A stretch of 7,583 bases of DNA, taken from contig JBMNTN010000077.1 in NCBI GenBank assembly GCA_050945755.1, positions 1 through 7,583 of the forward strand. The letters run 5' to 3'. The number at the start of each line of letters is the position of its first letter. The stretch's first letter is position 1. A program made the position numbers and the translations under genes. The notes under the pieces were generated by a model. That model saw nothing but the letters and a program-made list of their open reading frames with translations, did no database searches and was not told the origin of the DNA. Positions 1 through 6,049 of this stretch are shown piece after piece. This stretch comes from JAQVXR01 sp050945755 (GTDB lineage: Bacteria; Bacillota; Dehalobacteriia; Dehalobacteriales; Dehalobacteriaceae).

Positions 1-12
1 ATAAAAATCCCC

Positions 13-1593
13 TTACAGATAAACATATTTAACGTCGATAACACCGTCTATTTTCCCAATCTCCTCCAATATTTCCTTTGGCACCTCCGCATCAACCTGG
101 AGGAGGGCAATGGCTCTTCCCCCCAGCACCTTGCGCCCCACAATCATCCCGGCAATGTTAATATCGTTTTCTCCAATCAATGTGCCCACCCTGCCAATAA
201 TACGGGGCTTGTCAACGTGGGGAATCACCAGCATATGCCCCTGGGGATTGGCATCAACCGTGTACCCGTCAATGCGCACTATCCGGGCTTCTTTGTTCTG
301 GAAAAGGGTCCCTGCCAGGGAGTGGTCACTTTTTTCTGTTTTTAAAACGACACTGACCAAGCTGGCATAGTCCTCCAGCTCAACGGAACGACACTCGGAA
401 ACCTTGATTCCCTGAGCCTGTGCCATTAATGGAGCATTTACGTAATTGACGCTTTCCTGCATGGAAGGGCGCAACAGCCCCTTTAAAAGCGTATTAGTCA
501 AAGGCGAACAATCATATGCTGCAAAAGGCCCGTTATAATTAATGTTAACGCTCTTAATATTATCGTCTGCCATTTGGGCTAGCATTCTGCCCAGCTTTTC
601 TACCAGGCAGAGATATGGGCCCATTAAATCCATATGCTCTTTTTTGATGGACGGAATATTTACCGCATTTCGTACAGTCTCGCCGCTTAACGCCCGAACA
701 ATCTCTTGTGCCACGTCAACAGCAACATTTTCCTGGGCTTCTTCCGTGGAAGCTCCTAAGTGAGGGGTGACAATAATCCCATCCACCCCAAATAACGGGC
801 TTTCGGTTACGGGCTCTTTAACAAACACATCAATTGCCGCACCACCGATTTTTCTTTCCTTAACAGCCGCTACTAATTGGCCTTCATCAATAATGCCTCC
901 CCGCGCCACATTTATCACCCGTGCTCCCGGCTTCATCATATCAAATTGCCGGGCGCCAATCATGCCAATGGTCTCTTTTGTTTTCGGAACATGCACGGTG
1001 ATAAAATCCGCCTGGGAAATCAATTCGTCAAATCCAACCAACCGAACGCCTAACTTTTTTGCCCTTTCCGGGGAAACAACGGGATCATACCCGATAACAT
1101 CCATATCCAGTCCCCGGCCGCGGCGAGCCACTTCACCGCCGATTTTCCCGAGCCCAATCACGCCAAGAGTTTTCCCTCTAACCTCAACACCCATAAATTT
1201 TTTCTTTTCCCATACACCGTTTACTAAAAGTCCATGGGCTGGGGGAATATTCCTGGCCAGTGCCAACATCATTGCGATCGTGTGCTCGGCTGCTGCAATA
1301 GTATTGCCCTCCGGTGAATTTACCACCACAATACCTCTTGCCGTTGCTGCCTGCACATCAATATTGTCTACCCCTACGCCTGCTCGTCCAATAACTTTTA
1401 AATTTTTCCCCGCTTCAATAATCGGACGGGTTATCTTTGTTGCACTGCGCACCATTACTGCTTCATAATCCTCAATAATGTCAACAATTGCCTCCTCAGA
1501 CAATTTTATCTTCTCGTCAACTATTAAACCTGCTTCTTTTAAAACTGCTGTCCCCCGTCCTGATATCGCATCGCAAATCAGGACCTTTTTCAT
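13..1593 (-). CDS. serA: D-3-phosphoglycerate dehydrogenase (SerA)
   Basis: Cytosolic enzyme that oxidises 3-phosphoglycerate to 3-phosphohydroxypyruvate with NAD+, the first committed step of serine synthesis. The 526-residue protein matches the long form of the family (B. subtilis SerA is about 525). Visible parts are an N-terminal substrate-binding lobe (about 1-95 and 285-310), a Rossmann NAD domain (about 96-284) with GLGKIG at 147-152 and Asp170 for the NAD ribose, and the catalytic set Arg231 (in NVARGG), Glu260 (in KEP) and His278 (in TPHLGAST). An intervening regulatory domain (about 315-450) and a C-terminal ACT domain (about 454-526) follow, the usual site of serine feedback inhibition. 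The ATG lies 7 bases after a strong ribosome binding site. The gene ends in TAA 12 bases from the window edge, so the next gene and any terminator are unseen. It is preceded by its own promoter and T-box leader, so it is a transcription unit separate from pdxST. Identification is very secure; feedback inhibition is inferred from the family. Confidence 0.97.
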   Translation of the reverse strand: MKKVLICDAISGRGTAVLKEAGLIVDEKIKLSEEAIVDIIEDYEAVMVRSATKITRPIIEAGKNLKVIGRAGVGVDNIDVQAATARGIVVVNSPEGNTIAAAEHTIAMMLALARNIPPAHGLLVNGVWEKKKFMGVEVRGKTLGVIGLGKIGGEVARRGRGLDMDVIGYDPVVSPERAKKLGVRLVGFDELISQADFITVHVPKTKETIGMIGARQFDMMKPGARVINVARGGIIDEGQLVAAVKERKIGGAAIDVFVKEPVTESPLFGVDGIIVTPHLGASTEEAQENVAVDVAQEIVRALSGETVRNAVNIPSIKKEHMDLMGPYLCLVEKLGRMLAQMADDNIKSVNINYNGPFAAYDCSPLTNTLLKGLLRPSMQESVNYVNAPLMAQAQGIKVSECRSVELEDYASLVSVVLKTEKSDHSLAGTLFQNKEARIVRIDGYTVDANPQGHMLVIPHVDKPRIIGRVGTLIGENDINIAGMIVGRKVLGGRAIALLQVDAEVPKEILEEIGKIDGVIDVKYVYL

Positions 1594-1600
1594 TTAAAAT

Positions 1601-1614
1601 GATCACCTCTCCTT
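1601..1614 (-). promoter_or_regulatory. serA ribosome binding site
   Basis: The minus strand reads AAGGAGAGGTGATC, nearly the full complement of the 3' end of 16S rRNA (AAGGAGGTGATC with a two-base insertion). It ends 7 bases before the serA ATG. It lies downstream of the T-box terminator, so it is transcribed only when the leader antiterminates. This supports the ATG at 1593 as the start. Confidence 0.9.
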
Positions 1615-1652
1615 TTAAAATTTACTTTAACTCTTTCTCTGTTTTCATTTAT

Positions 1653-1682
1653 AAAAAACCCCTCAATCCCAATATGAGGGAC
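1653..1682 (-). terminator. T-box attenuator terminator upstream of serA
   Basis: On the minus strand CCCTCA (1680-1675) and TGAGGG (1665-1660) form a 6-bp stem, extendable by two G/T wobble pairs, around a 9-base loop, and are followed by a run of six T (1658-1653). The 5' arm overlaps the antiterminator pairing partner. It should stop transcription when tRNA-Ser is charged. Confidence 0.9.
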
Positions 1683-1690
1683 GAGAGGTT

Positions 1691-1709
1691 GTTCCCGCGG
1701 TACCACCCT
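1691..1709 (-). promoter_or_regulatory. T-box core / antiterminator 5' strand
   Basis: The conserved T-box sequence AGGGTGGTACCGCGGGAAC contains the bulge that pairs with the free CCA end of uncharged tRNA. Its AGGG can pair with the CCCT of the downstream CGTCCCT (within 1684-1678) to build the antiterminator. That CCCT is also the 5' arm of the terminator at 1653-1682, so the two structures exclude each other. The variable bulge base is U (UGGU). Confidence 0.93.
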
Positions 1710-1882
1710 GATTGGCCGAATAAACGGCCCGCTTTCTCATGGATAACGGTCATGACCGGAATAGCTTGTGCGAAAAATTCGCTTTCTCGCTACCTGCTCC
1801 GGGACGCCGAATTTTGATTCGGTTATTGGTTCGCACCAACCACCAATTCTCTGAATACCGAAGTCAAATTTATTCCCTTCAC

Positions 1883-1919
1883 AGCACAATATATTGAAAA
1901 ATTTAATTGATATTGTACT
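1883..1919. repeat. Imperfect inverted repeat spanning the serA -10 box and start site
   Basis: The minus strand carries AGTACAATAT (1919-1910) and ATATTGTGCT (1892-1883), complementary at 9 of 10 positions, with a G/T pair at the tenth, around a 17-base spacer. The first arm contains the -10 box, so a transcript starting near 1905 would lack it. If real, it would act as DNA or in read-through RNA from pdxT. It is mostly A/T and may be chance. Confidence 0.25.
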
Positions 1920-1940
1920 ATAAATTTTAATAAAATACAA
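1912..1940 (-). promoter_or_regulatory. Promoter of the serA T-box transcript
   Basis: A -35 box TTGTAT (1940-1935) and a -10 box TACAAT (1917-1912) are separated by exactly 17 bases, a sigma-A type arrangement. Start of transcription is expected near 1905, some 30 bases before the base of stem I, which suits a T-box leader. The pdxT terminator lies about 58 bases upstream, so serA needs its own promoter here. The 29-bp core closely resembles the one in front of pdxS. Confidence 0.75.
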
Positions 1941-1944
1941 CCTT

Positions 1945-1966
1945 TATTTTACAGATTTGTAAAATA
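1945..1966. repeat. 22-bp inverted repeat abutting the serA -35 box (operator candidate)
   Basis: Two perfect 9-base arms, TATTTTACA (on the + strand 1945-1953) and TGTAAAATA (1958-1966), are separated by four bases. The repeat ends 4 bases upstream of the serA -35 box. It lies after the pdxT terminator and is not followed by a T-run, so it does not look like a terminator. Its size and position suit a dimeric DNA-binding regulator at about -40 to -61. No regulator is recognised, and the region is AT-rich, so chance is possible. Confidence 0.45.
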
Positions 1967-1997
1967 TTATTGTGTTGTTTTAATGTTAAAATATAAT

Positions 1998-2022
1998 AAA
2001 AAAGCGCAACCTAAGTTGCGCT
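1998..2022 (-). terminator. Intrinsic terminator of the pdxST operon, overlapping the pdxT 3' end
   Basis: Perfect 8-bp stem AGCGCAAC (2022-2015) with GTTGCGCT (2010-2003), loop TTAG, followed by a T-run (2003-1998). The upstream arm encodes the last PdxT residues and the loop contains the TAG stop codon (2013-2011). It separates pdxST from the serA unit. Confidence 0.93.
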
Positions 2023-2592
2023 CTTAGCATCTTCCACCATCTGGCGAAAATAAAGGTGAATCCGCAAGTCGTCGGTAAGTTCCGGATGAAACACCGCTCC
2101 CAGAAAATTACCCTGCCGAATCATTACTATTTTTTTATCATATTCTGCCAGTATTCCCACATTAGGTTTAACCCAATCTACAAAAGGAGCTCTGATAAAT
2201 ACCGCTGGAAAAGGATTTGTTCCCAGAACATCAACAGGGAGATCAACTTCAAAACTGTCTACCTGCCGGCCAAAGCCATTGCGTTGCACGCTAATATCCA
2301 GAAGGCCTAAACTAAACTGGTTACTGTTTGCAATATTCTTTGCCATGACAATCAAGCCGGCACAAGTGCCAAAAACGGGCATTCCTTGTGCAGTTTTCTC
2401 CAGGATAGCTTTATCCAGCCCGTAATCAACTAATAATTTGGCGATAGTTGTACTTTCACCGCCTGGAATAATCAATCCATCGATATTTTCCATTTCATCA
2501 GGTTTGCGAATCTGTACTGATTCTAAACCACATTTTTTCAGCATGCGTTGATGCTCTAAAAAGGCACCCTGCAATGCCAGTACTCCAATCAT
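2011..2592 (-). CDS. pdxT: Pyridoxal 5'-phosphate synthase glutaminase subunit (PdxT)
   Basis: Class I glutamine amidotransferase of the DXP-independent B6 pathway. It hydrolyses glutamine and channels the ammonia to PdxS in the PdxS/PdxT complex in the cytosol. The 193-residue length is normal (B. subtilis PdxT is about 196). Visible motifs are the N-terminal GVLALQGA, the oxyanion-region PGGEST at 43-48, the nucleophile Cys77 in FGTCAGL, and the His169/Glu171 pair in FHPEL that completes the triad. The ATG is 8 bases after an AGGAGG ribosome binding site (2606-2601) that overlaps the pdxS stop codon, and the intergenic gap is only 12 bases, so the two genes are probably translationally coupled and co-transcribed. 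The coding sequence ends inside an intrinsic terminator. No missing residues or disruptions are seen. Confidence 0.97.
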   Translation of the reverse strand: MIGVLALQGAFLEHQRMLKKCGLESVQIRKPDEMENIDGLIIPGGESTTIAKLLVDYGLDKAILEKTAQGMPVFGTCAGLIVMAKNIANSNQFSLGLLDISVQRNGFGRQVDSFEVDLPVDVLGTNPFPAVFIRAPFVDWVKPNVGILAEYDKKIVMIRQGNFLGAVFHPELTDDLRIHLYFRQMVEDAKSAT

Positions 2593-2604
2593 CTACCCAA
2601 CCTC

Positions 2605-3489
2605 CTACCAGCCTCGCTCCTGCATTCTTTCGGCATCGGAAAGGGTAGAAATCTCAATCCCTACCATCGCTTCTCCCAAGTCTTTGGACACTTCCGCCAA
2701 TACTTTTGCATCATTAAAGTAAGTAACAGCTGAGACAATTGCTTTTGCCCGCTTTGCCGGATCCCCGGACTTAAAGATGCCGGAGCCTACAAAAACCCCG
2801 TCTGAACCAAGCTGCATCATTAAAGCGGCATCGGCAGGAGTAGCAACACCACCGGCTGCAAAATTAACTACCGGTAATTTTCCAGTTTTATGCACTTCCA
2901 CTACCAATTCATATGGTGCGCCTAAATTTTTAGCCGCTGTCATCAACTCATCTTCAGGAAGGTTTTGCAGCCAGCGAATTTCCCCCATTACTTGGCGCAT
3001 ATGTTTGACAGCCTCAACAACATTTCCTGTTCCAGGTTCTCCCTTGGTACGAATCATGGCAGCGCCTTCACCGATTCTTCTCAACGCTTCCCCAAGATTA
3101 CGGCACCCACAGACAAAGGGTACTTTAAAATCATGCTTATTTATATGAAATTTATCGTCAGCAGGAGTAAGTACTTCACTTTCATCAATATAGTCTACCC
3201 CAAGGGCTTCCAATATTTGTGCTTCCACAAAATGCCCAATCCGGGCTTTGGCCATTACGGGAATGGTTACAGCTTCCATAATCCGCAGAATTACCGTGGG
3301 ATCTGCCATTCTGGCAACACCACCAGCAGCTCTAATATCGGCAGGAACACGTTCCAACGCCATAACAGCACAGGCACCTGCTTCTTCAGCAATTTTGGCC
3401 TGTTCCGGGGTAGTTACATCCATAATTACTCCGCCTTTAAGCATTTCTGCCAACCCTTTTTTCACCGTCCAAGTTCCTTTTTCTGCCAT
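2605..3489 (-). CDS. pdxS: Pyridoxal 5'-phosphate synthase lyase/synthase subunit (PdxS)
   Basis: Builds pyridoxal 5'-phosphate from ribose 5-phosphate, glyceraldehyde 3-phosphate and ammonia supplied by PdxT. Family members form (beta/alpha)8 barrels assembled as a dodecamer. With the ATG at 3489 the protein has 294 residues, the same as B. subtilis PdxS, and the catalytic residues fall at the family numbers: Asp24 in VIMDV, Lys81 in VMAKARIGH and Lys149 in MIRTKGE. The phosphate-binding GEPGTGN loop (150-156) and the C-terminal ERMQERGW tail are present. An in-frame GTG at 3498 would add three residues, but its G belongs to the AGGAGGG ribosome binding site, so it cannot be the normal start. 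The gene has its own promoter, lies 71 bases after gyrA with no terminator between them, and is followed closely by pdxT. Confidence 0.97.
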   Translation of the reverse strand: MAEKGTWTVKKGLAEMLKGGVIMDVTTPEQAKIAEEAGACAVMALERVPADIRAAGGVARMADPTVILRIMEAVTIPVMAKARIGHFVEAQILEALGVDYIDESEVLTPADDKFHINKHDFKVPFVCGCRNLGEALRRIGEGAAMIRTKGEPGTGNVVEAVKHMRQVMGEIRWLQNLPEDELMTAAKNLGAPYELVVEVHKTGKLPVVNFAAGGVATPADAALMMQLGSDGVFVGSGIFKSGDPAKRAKAIVSAVTYFNDAKVLAEVSKDLGEAMVGIEISTLSDAERMQERGW

Positions 3490-3495
3490 CTTATT

Positions 3496-3504
3496 CACCC
3501 TCCT
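3496..3504 (-). promoter_or_regulatory. pdxS ribosome binding site that decides the start codon
   Basis: The minus strand reads AGGAGGGTG here. It is 9 bases from the ATG at 3489-3487 when measured from AGGAGG, an ideal spacing. The upstream in-frame GTG (3498-3496) overlaps this site with no spacing, so the ATG is the likely start. Confidence 0.9.
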
Positions 3505-3528
3505 GTTTTGCTTAAAGGAATCTGATTT

Positions 3529-3557
3529 ATTCTACTACAAATTTTTTTCTAATACAA
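3529..3557 (-). promoter_or_regulatory. Promoter of the pdxST operon
   Basis: TTGTAT (3557-3552) and TAGAAT (3534-3529) with a 17-base spacer, just after the gyrA stop codon. Transcription would start near 3522, giving a leader of about 33 bases before the pdxS ATG. No terminator is seen between gyrA and this promoter, so read-through from gyrBA may add to expression. Confidence 0.65.
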
Positions 3558-3560
3558 CAG

Positions 3561-6005
3561 TTAAACATCCTCATCTTCTTTAGTCATGACCTTTGCCACT
3601 GCAACCACATGATCATTCTCGTTCAGCCGCATTAAAGTAACGCCTTGGGTATATCTTCCCATGAGGGAAGCATCATCCACACTAATTCTAATGATTATTC
3701 CCTCTTTGGTAATAATCATTAAATCGTCCCCAGGTTTTACCACTTTAAAAGCTACTAATTCACCTGTTTTCTCGGTACGCTTAATTGTATAGTATCCTTT
3801 TCCGCCCCTGGCTTGTGCTCGATATTCACTTAGCGGGGTTCGTTTTCCATATCCGTTTTCTGTAATCACCAATAACTCGGCATCATCATGGACAGAGTCC
3901 ATGGCTACCACAGCATCATCATCTTCCAAAGCAATGCCTTTTACACCATGAGTAACTCTTCCCATACTCCTTACTTCTGTTTCACTGAACCGAATTGCTT
4001 GCCCCTTTCTGGTCCCAAGGATAATTTCTTCATTACCACGAGTTAATTTGACACCAATCAACTCGTCATTCTCATCCAAGCTAATAGCAATTATTCCGTC
4101 TTTTCTGGTGGAATTGTATTCGGCAAGCAAACTCTTTTTCACTACTCCCCGGCGTGTTGCCATAAAAAGATATAAATCATCGCTAAACTCTTTTACAGGA
4201 ATCACGGCGTTAACCAATTCATCCCCTGTCAAAGGCAAAAGATTGACCAAAGCCATTCCCTTTGCTGTTCGGCTTGCTTCCGGAATTTCATGTACCTTTA
4301 ATCGGTAGACCTTTCCTTTATTGGTAAACACCATTAAATAATGGTGAGTTGTCGTAATGAACAAGTGTTCAACAAAATCTTCCTCTTTGGTGGACATGGC
4401 AGTAATGCCTTTGCCCCCTCTTTTTTGACTGCGGTAAGTATTGATATTCAATCTTTTAATATACCCTTTATTGGTGATTGTAATCACCATATCTTCTTCG
4501 GCAATTAAGTCTTCTTCGTTTAATTCGCTGTCATCCCTGGTGATTTGGGTACGCCGCTCATCACTATATTTTTCTTTAATTGCTAATAATTCTTCTTTAA
4601 TAATGTATAAAACCAATTTTTCATTGCGCAGCACTTCTTGGAGATATGCAATAGTTTTAATCAGATCCCGGTATTCATCCTCTAATTTTTGTCTCTCCAG
4701 ACCGGTTAGTCTCTGCAGGCGCATATCAAGAATCGCCTGTGCTTGTTTGTCGCTTAATGTGAAGCGACTCATTAACCGTTCCTTGGCTATTTCCCCGGTT
4801 TGAGATTCCCGGATAGTTTTGACCACAGCATCAATATGATCTAAAGCAATACGCAGCCCTTCCACAATATGGGCACGTGCTTCTGCTTTTTCCAAATCAA
4901 AACGTGTGCGCCGGACAATAACATCTTTTTGGTGCTCCAGGTAATAATAAAGAACTTCTTTAAGATTTAAAGTTTTGGGTTGTCCGTCAACAAGAGCGAT
5001 CGTAATTACACCAAAGGTATCCTGCAACTGGGTATGCTTATAAAGCTGGTTTAGAACCACCCGTCCATTTACATCCCGGCGCAATTCAATCACAATGCGC
5101 ATACCGTTACGATCTGACTCATCTCGTAAATCAGTGATTCCTTCGATTTTTTTATCCCTTACCAGTTCTGCAATTTTTTCTATTAATTTTGCTTTGTTAA
5201 CTTGATAGGGTATTTCCGTGACAATTATGCGCTGTTTACCGTTATTGGCCACTTCAATCTGTGATCTCGCCCGAACTCTGATTGCTCCCCGTCCGGTAGT
5301 ATAAGCTGACTTAATTCCCTCCCGACCCATTATTAATGCTCCGGTAGGAAAATCCGGTCCTTTTATCACTGTCATTAACCTGGGAATATCCACATCAGGA
5401 TCATCAATCAACATTACAACTCCATCTATTACTTCTCCTAAATTATGAGGAGGAATATTAGTAGCCATTCCAACAGCAATCCCCGCCGAACCATTAACGA
5501 GAAGATTTGGAAGACGGGCAGGCAGAACAGTCGGTTCCTCTTCCGTGCCGTCATAATTAGGAATAAAATCCACCGTATTCTTATTGATGTCGGACATCAT
5601 TTCCATGGCTACCTTGGTTAAACGAACCTCAGTGTAACGCATGGCGGCAGCAGAATCACCGTCTACAGAACCAAAATTACCATGTCCGTCAATCATAGGA
5701 TAACGGATAGAAAAATCCTGTGCCAAACGCACAACAGCATCATACACTGCCGAATCCCCATGAGGATGATATTTTCCTAAGACATCACCCACCACTCGGG
5801 CAGATTTCTTATGAGGCTTGTCAGGAGTAACCCCACGTTCATACATTGAATACAAAATACGCCTATGCACAGGTTTTAAGCCATCCCGCACATCCGGCAG
5901 AGCTCGTCCGACAATTACGCTCATGGCATAATCAATATAAGACTTCTTCATTTCGTCGTCTATAACCACAGGAAGTATTTTTCCATGTGTAAAATCAGCC
6001 GACAT
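3561..6005 (-). CDS. gyrA: DNA gyrase subunit A (GyrA)
   Basis: Breakage-reunion subunit of the type II topoisomerase that introduces negative supercoils; acts as A2B2 with GyrB on the nucleoid. The 814-residue length fits Firmicute GyrA (about 820). The N-terminal winged-helix/tower domain (about 8-500) has the catalytic Tyr124 in AAAMRYTE and an intact quinolone-resistance region with Ser85 and Asp89 (equivalent to E. coli Ser83 and Asp87), so the common resistance substitutions are absent. The C-terminal beta-pinwheel (about 505-805) wraps DNA. Its GyrA box reads QKRGGKG at 527-533, which marks gyrase rather than topoisomerase IV, and a second box-like QARGGKG lies at 731-737. The C-terminal tail is short and acidic. 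The ATG follows a GAGGTG ribosome binding site, 44 bases after gyrB, with no terminator or clear promoter in between, so the genes form an operon. Confidence 0.98.
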   Translation of the reverse strand: MSADFTHGKILPVVIDDEMKKSYIDYAMSVIVGRALPDVRDGLKPVHRRILYSMYERGVTPDKPHKKSARVVGDVLGKYHPHGDSAVYDAVVRLAQDFSIRYPMIDGHGNFGSVDGDSAAAMRYTEVRLTKVAMEMMSDINKNTVDFIPNYDGTEEEPTVLPARLPNLLVNGSAGIAVGMATNIPPHNLGEVIDGVVMLIDDPDVDIPRLMTVIKGPDFPTGALIMGREGIKSAYTTGRGAIRVRARSQIEVANNGKQRIIVTEIPYQVNKAKLIEKIAELVRDKKIEGITDLRDESDRNGMRIVIELRRDVNGRVVLNQLYKHTQLQDTFGVITIALVDGQPKTLNLKEVLYYYLEHQKDVIVRRTRFDLEKAEARAHIVEGLRIALDHIDAVVKTIRESQTGEIAKERLMSRFTLSDKQAQAILDMRLQRLTGLERQKLEDEYRDLIKTIAYLQEVLRNEKLVLYIIKEELLAIKEKYSDERRTQITRDDSELNEEDLIAEEDMVITITNKGYIKRLNINTYRSQKRGGKGITAMSTKEEDFVEHLFITTTHHYLMVFTNKGKVYRLKVHEIPEASRTAKGMALVNLLPLTGDELVNAVIPVKEFSDDLYLFMATRRGVVKKSLLAEYNSTRKDGIIAISLDENDELIGVKLTRGNEEIILGTRKGQAIRFSETEVRSMGRVTHGVKGIALEDDDAVVAMDSVHDDAELLVITENGYGKRTPLSEYRAQARGGKGYYTIKRTEKTGELVAFKVVKPGDDLMIITKEGIIIRISVDDASLMGRYTQGVTLMRLNENDHVVAVAKVMTKEDEDV

Positions 6006-6049
6006 TATCCCACCTCATTTCTCAATGCCGAATAACAACCATGATTAAA

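Larger units (their letters stand above)
1653..1905 (-). promoter_or_regulatory. T-box leader (tRNA-Ser sensing, probable UCA specifier) controlling serA
   Basis: This is a tRNA-responsive transcription attenuator. The decisive signal is the T-box core AGGGTGGTACCGCG at 1709-1696. Stem I can be folded by eye. GGGA (1877-1874) pairs with TCCC (1804-1801). AATTT (1870-1866) pairs with AAATT (1814-1810). TTCGGT (1862-1857) pairs with ACCGAA (1823-1818). The distal arm is ATTGGT (1847-1842) with ACCAAT (1830-1825), and the AGAGA-type bulge and GGTGCGA apical loop are typical of T-boxes. The internal loop between the second and third helices carries TCA at 1817-1815 followed by A, the position expected for the specifier codon. 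UCA is a serine codon, which fits serA. A stem II region (about 1795-1745, with a CGGTCATGACCG palindrome at 1758-1747) and a stem III hairpin (GGCCG/CGGCC, 1729-1714) come before the antiterminator. The 5' end is inferred from the promoter. The T-box call is very secure; the exact specifier is an inference from hand folding. Confidence 0.95.

Noticed and set aside
767..1468. Long open frame on the plus strand opposite serA (233 codons)
   Set aside because: It is antisense to a complete, motif-verified serA. It has low-complexity composition (rich in Ile, Pro, Ser, Thr), no convincing ribosome binding site and no recognisable domain.
1622..1648. Possible 8-codon leader peptide (MKTEKELK) between the T-box terminator and serA
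   Set aside because: It has no serine codons and only the terminator arm GAGGGG as a possible ribosome binding site 10 bases upstream. Control is already explained by the T-box, so chance is the simpler reading.
1747..1758. Perfect 12-bp palindrome CGGTCATGACCG as a protein-binding site
   Set aside because: It lies in the stem II region of the T-box leader, where hairpin-forming sequence is expected; an RNA role is more likely.
1737..1940. 67-codon frame on the minus strand between pdxT and serA
   Set aside because: It lies entirely over the serA promoter and the structured T-box leader, beginning inside the -35 box; the RNA structure explains the sequence.
2965..3525. Open frame on the plus strand opposite pdxS (186 codons)
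   Set aside because: Shadow of pdxS; composition is that of an antisense frame and it crosses the pdxS promoter and ribosome binding site.
6006..6049. Promoter or terminator between gyrB and gyrA
   Set aside because: The 44 bases show no T-run after a stem and no paired -35/-10 boxes with good spacing; only the gyrA ribosome binding site is supported.
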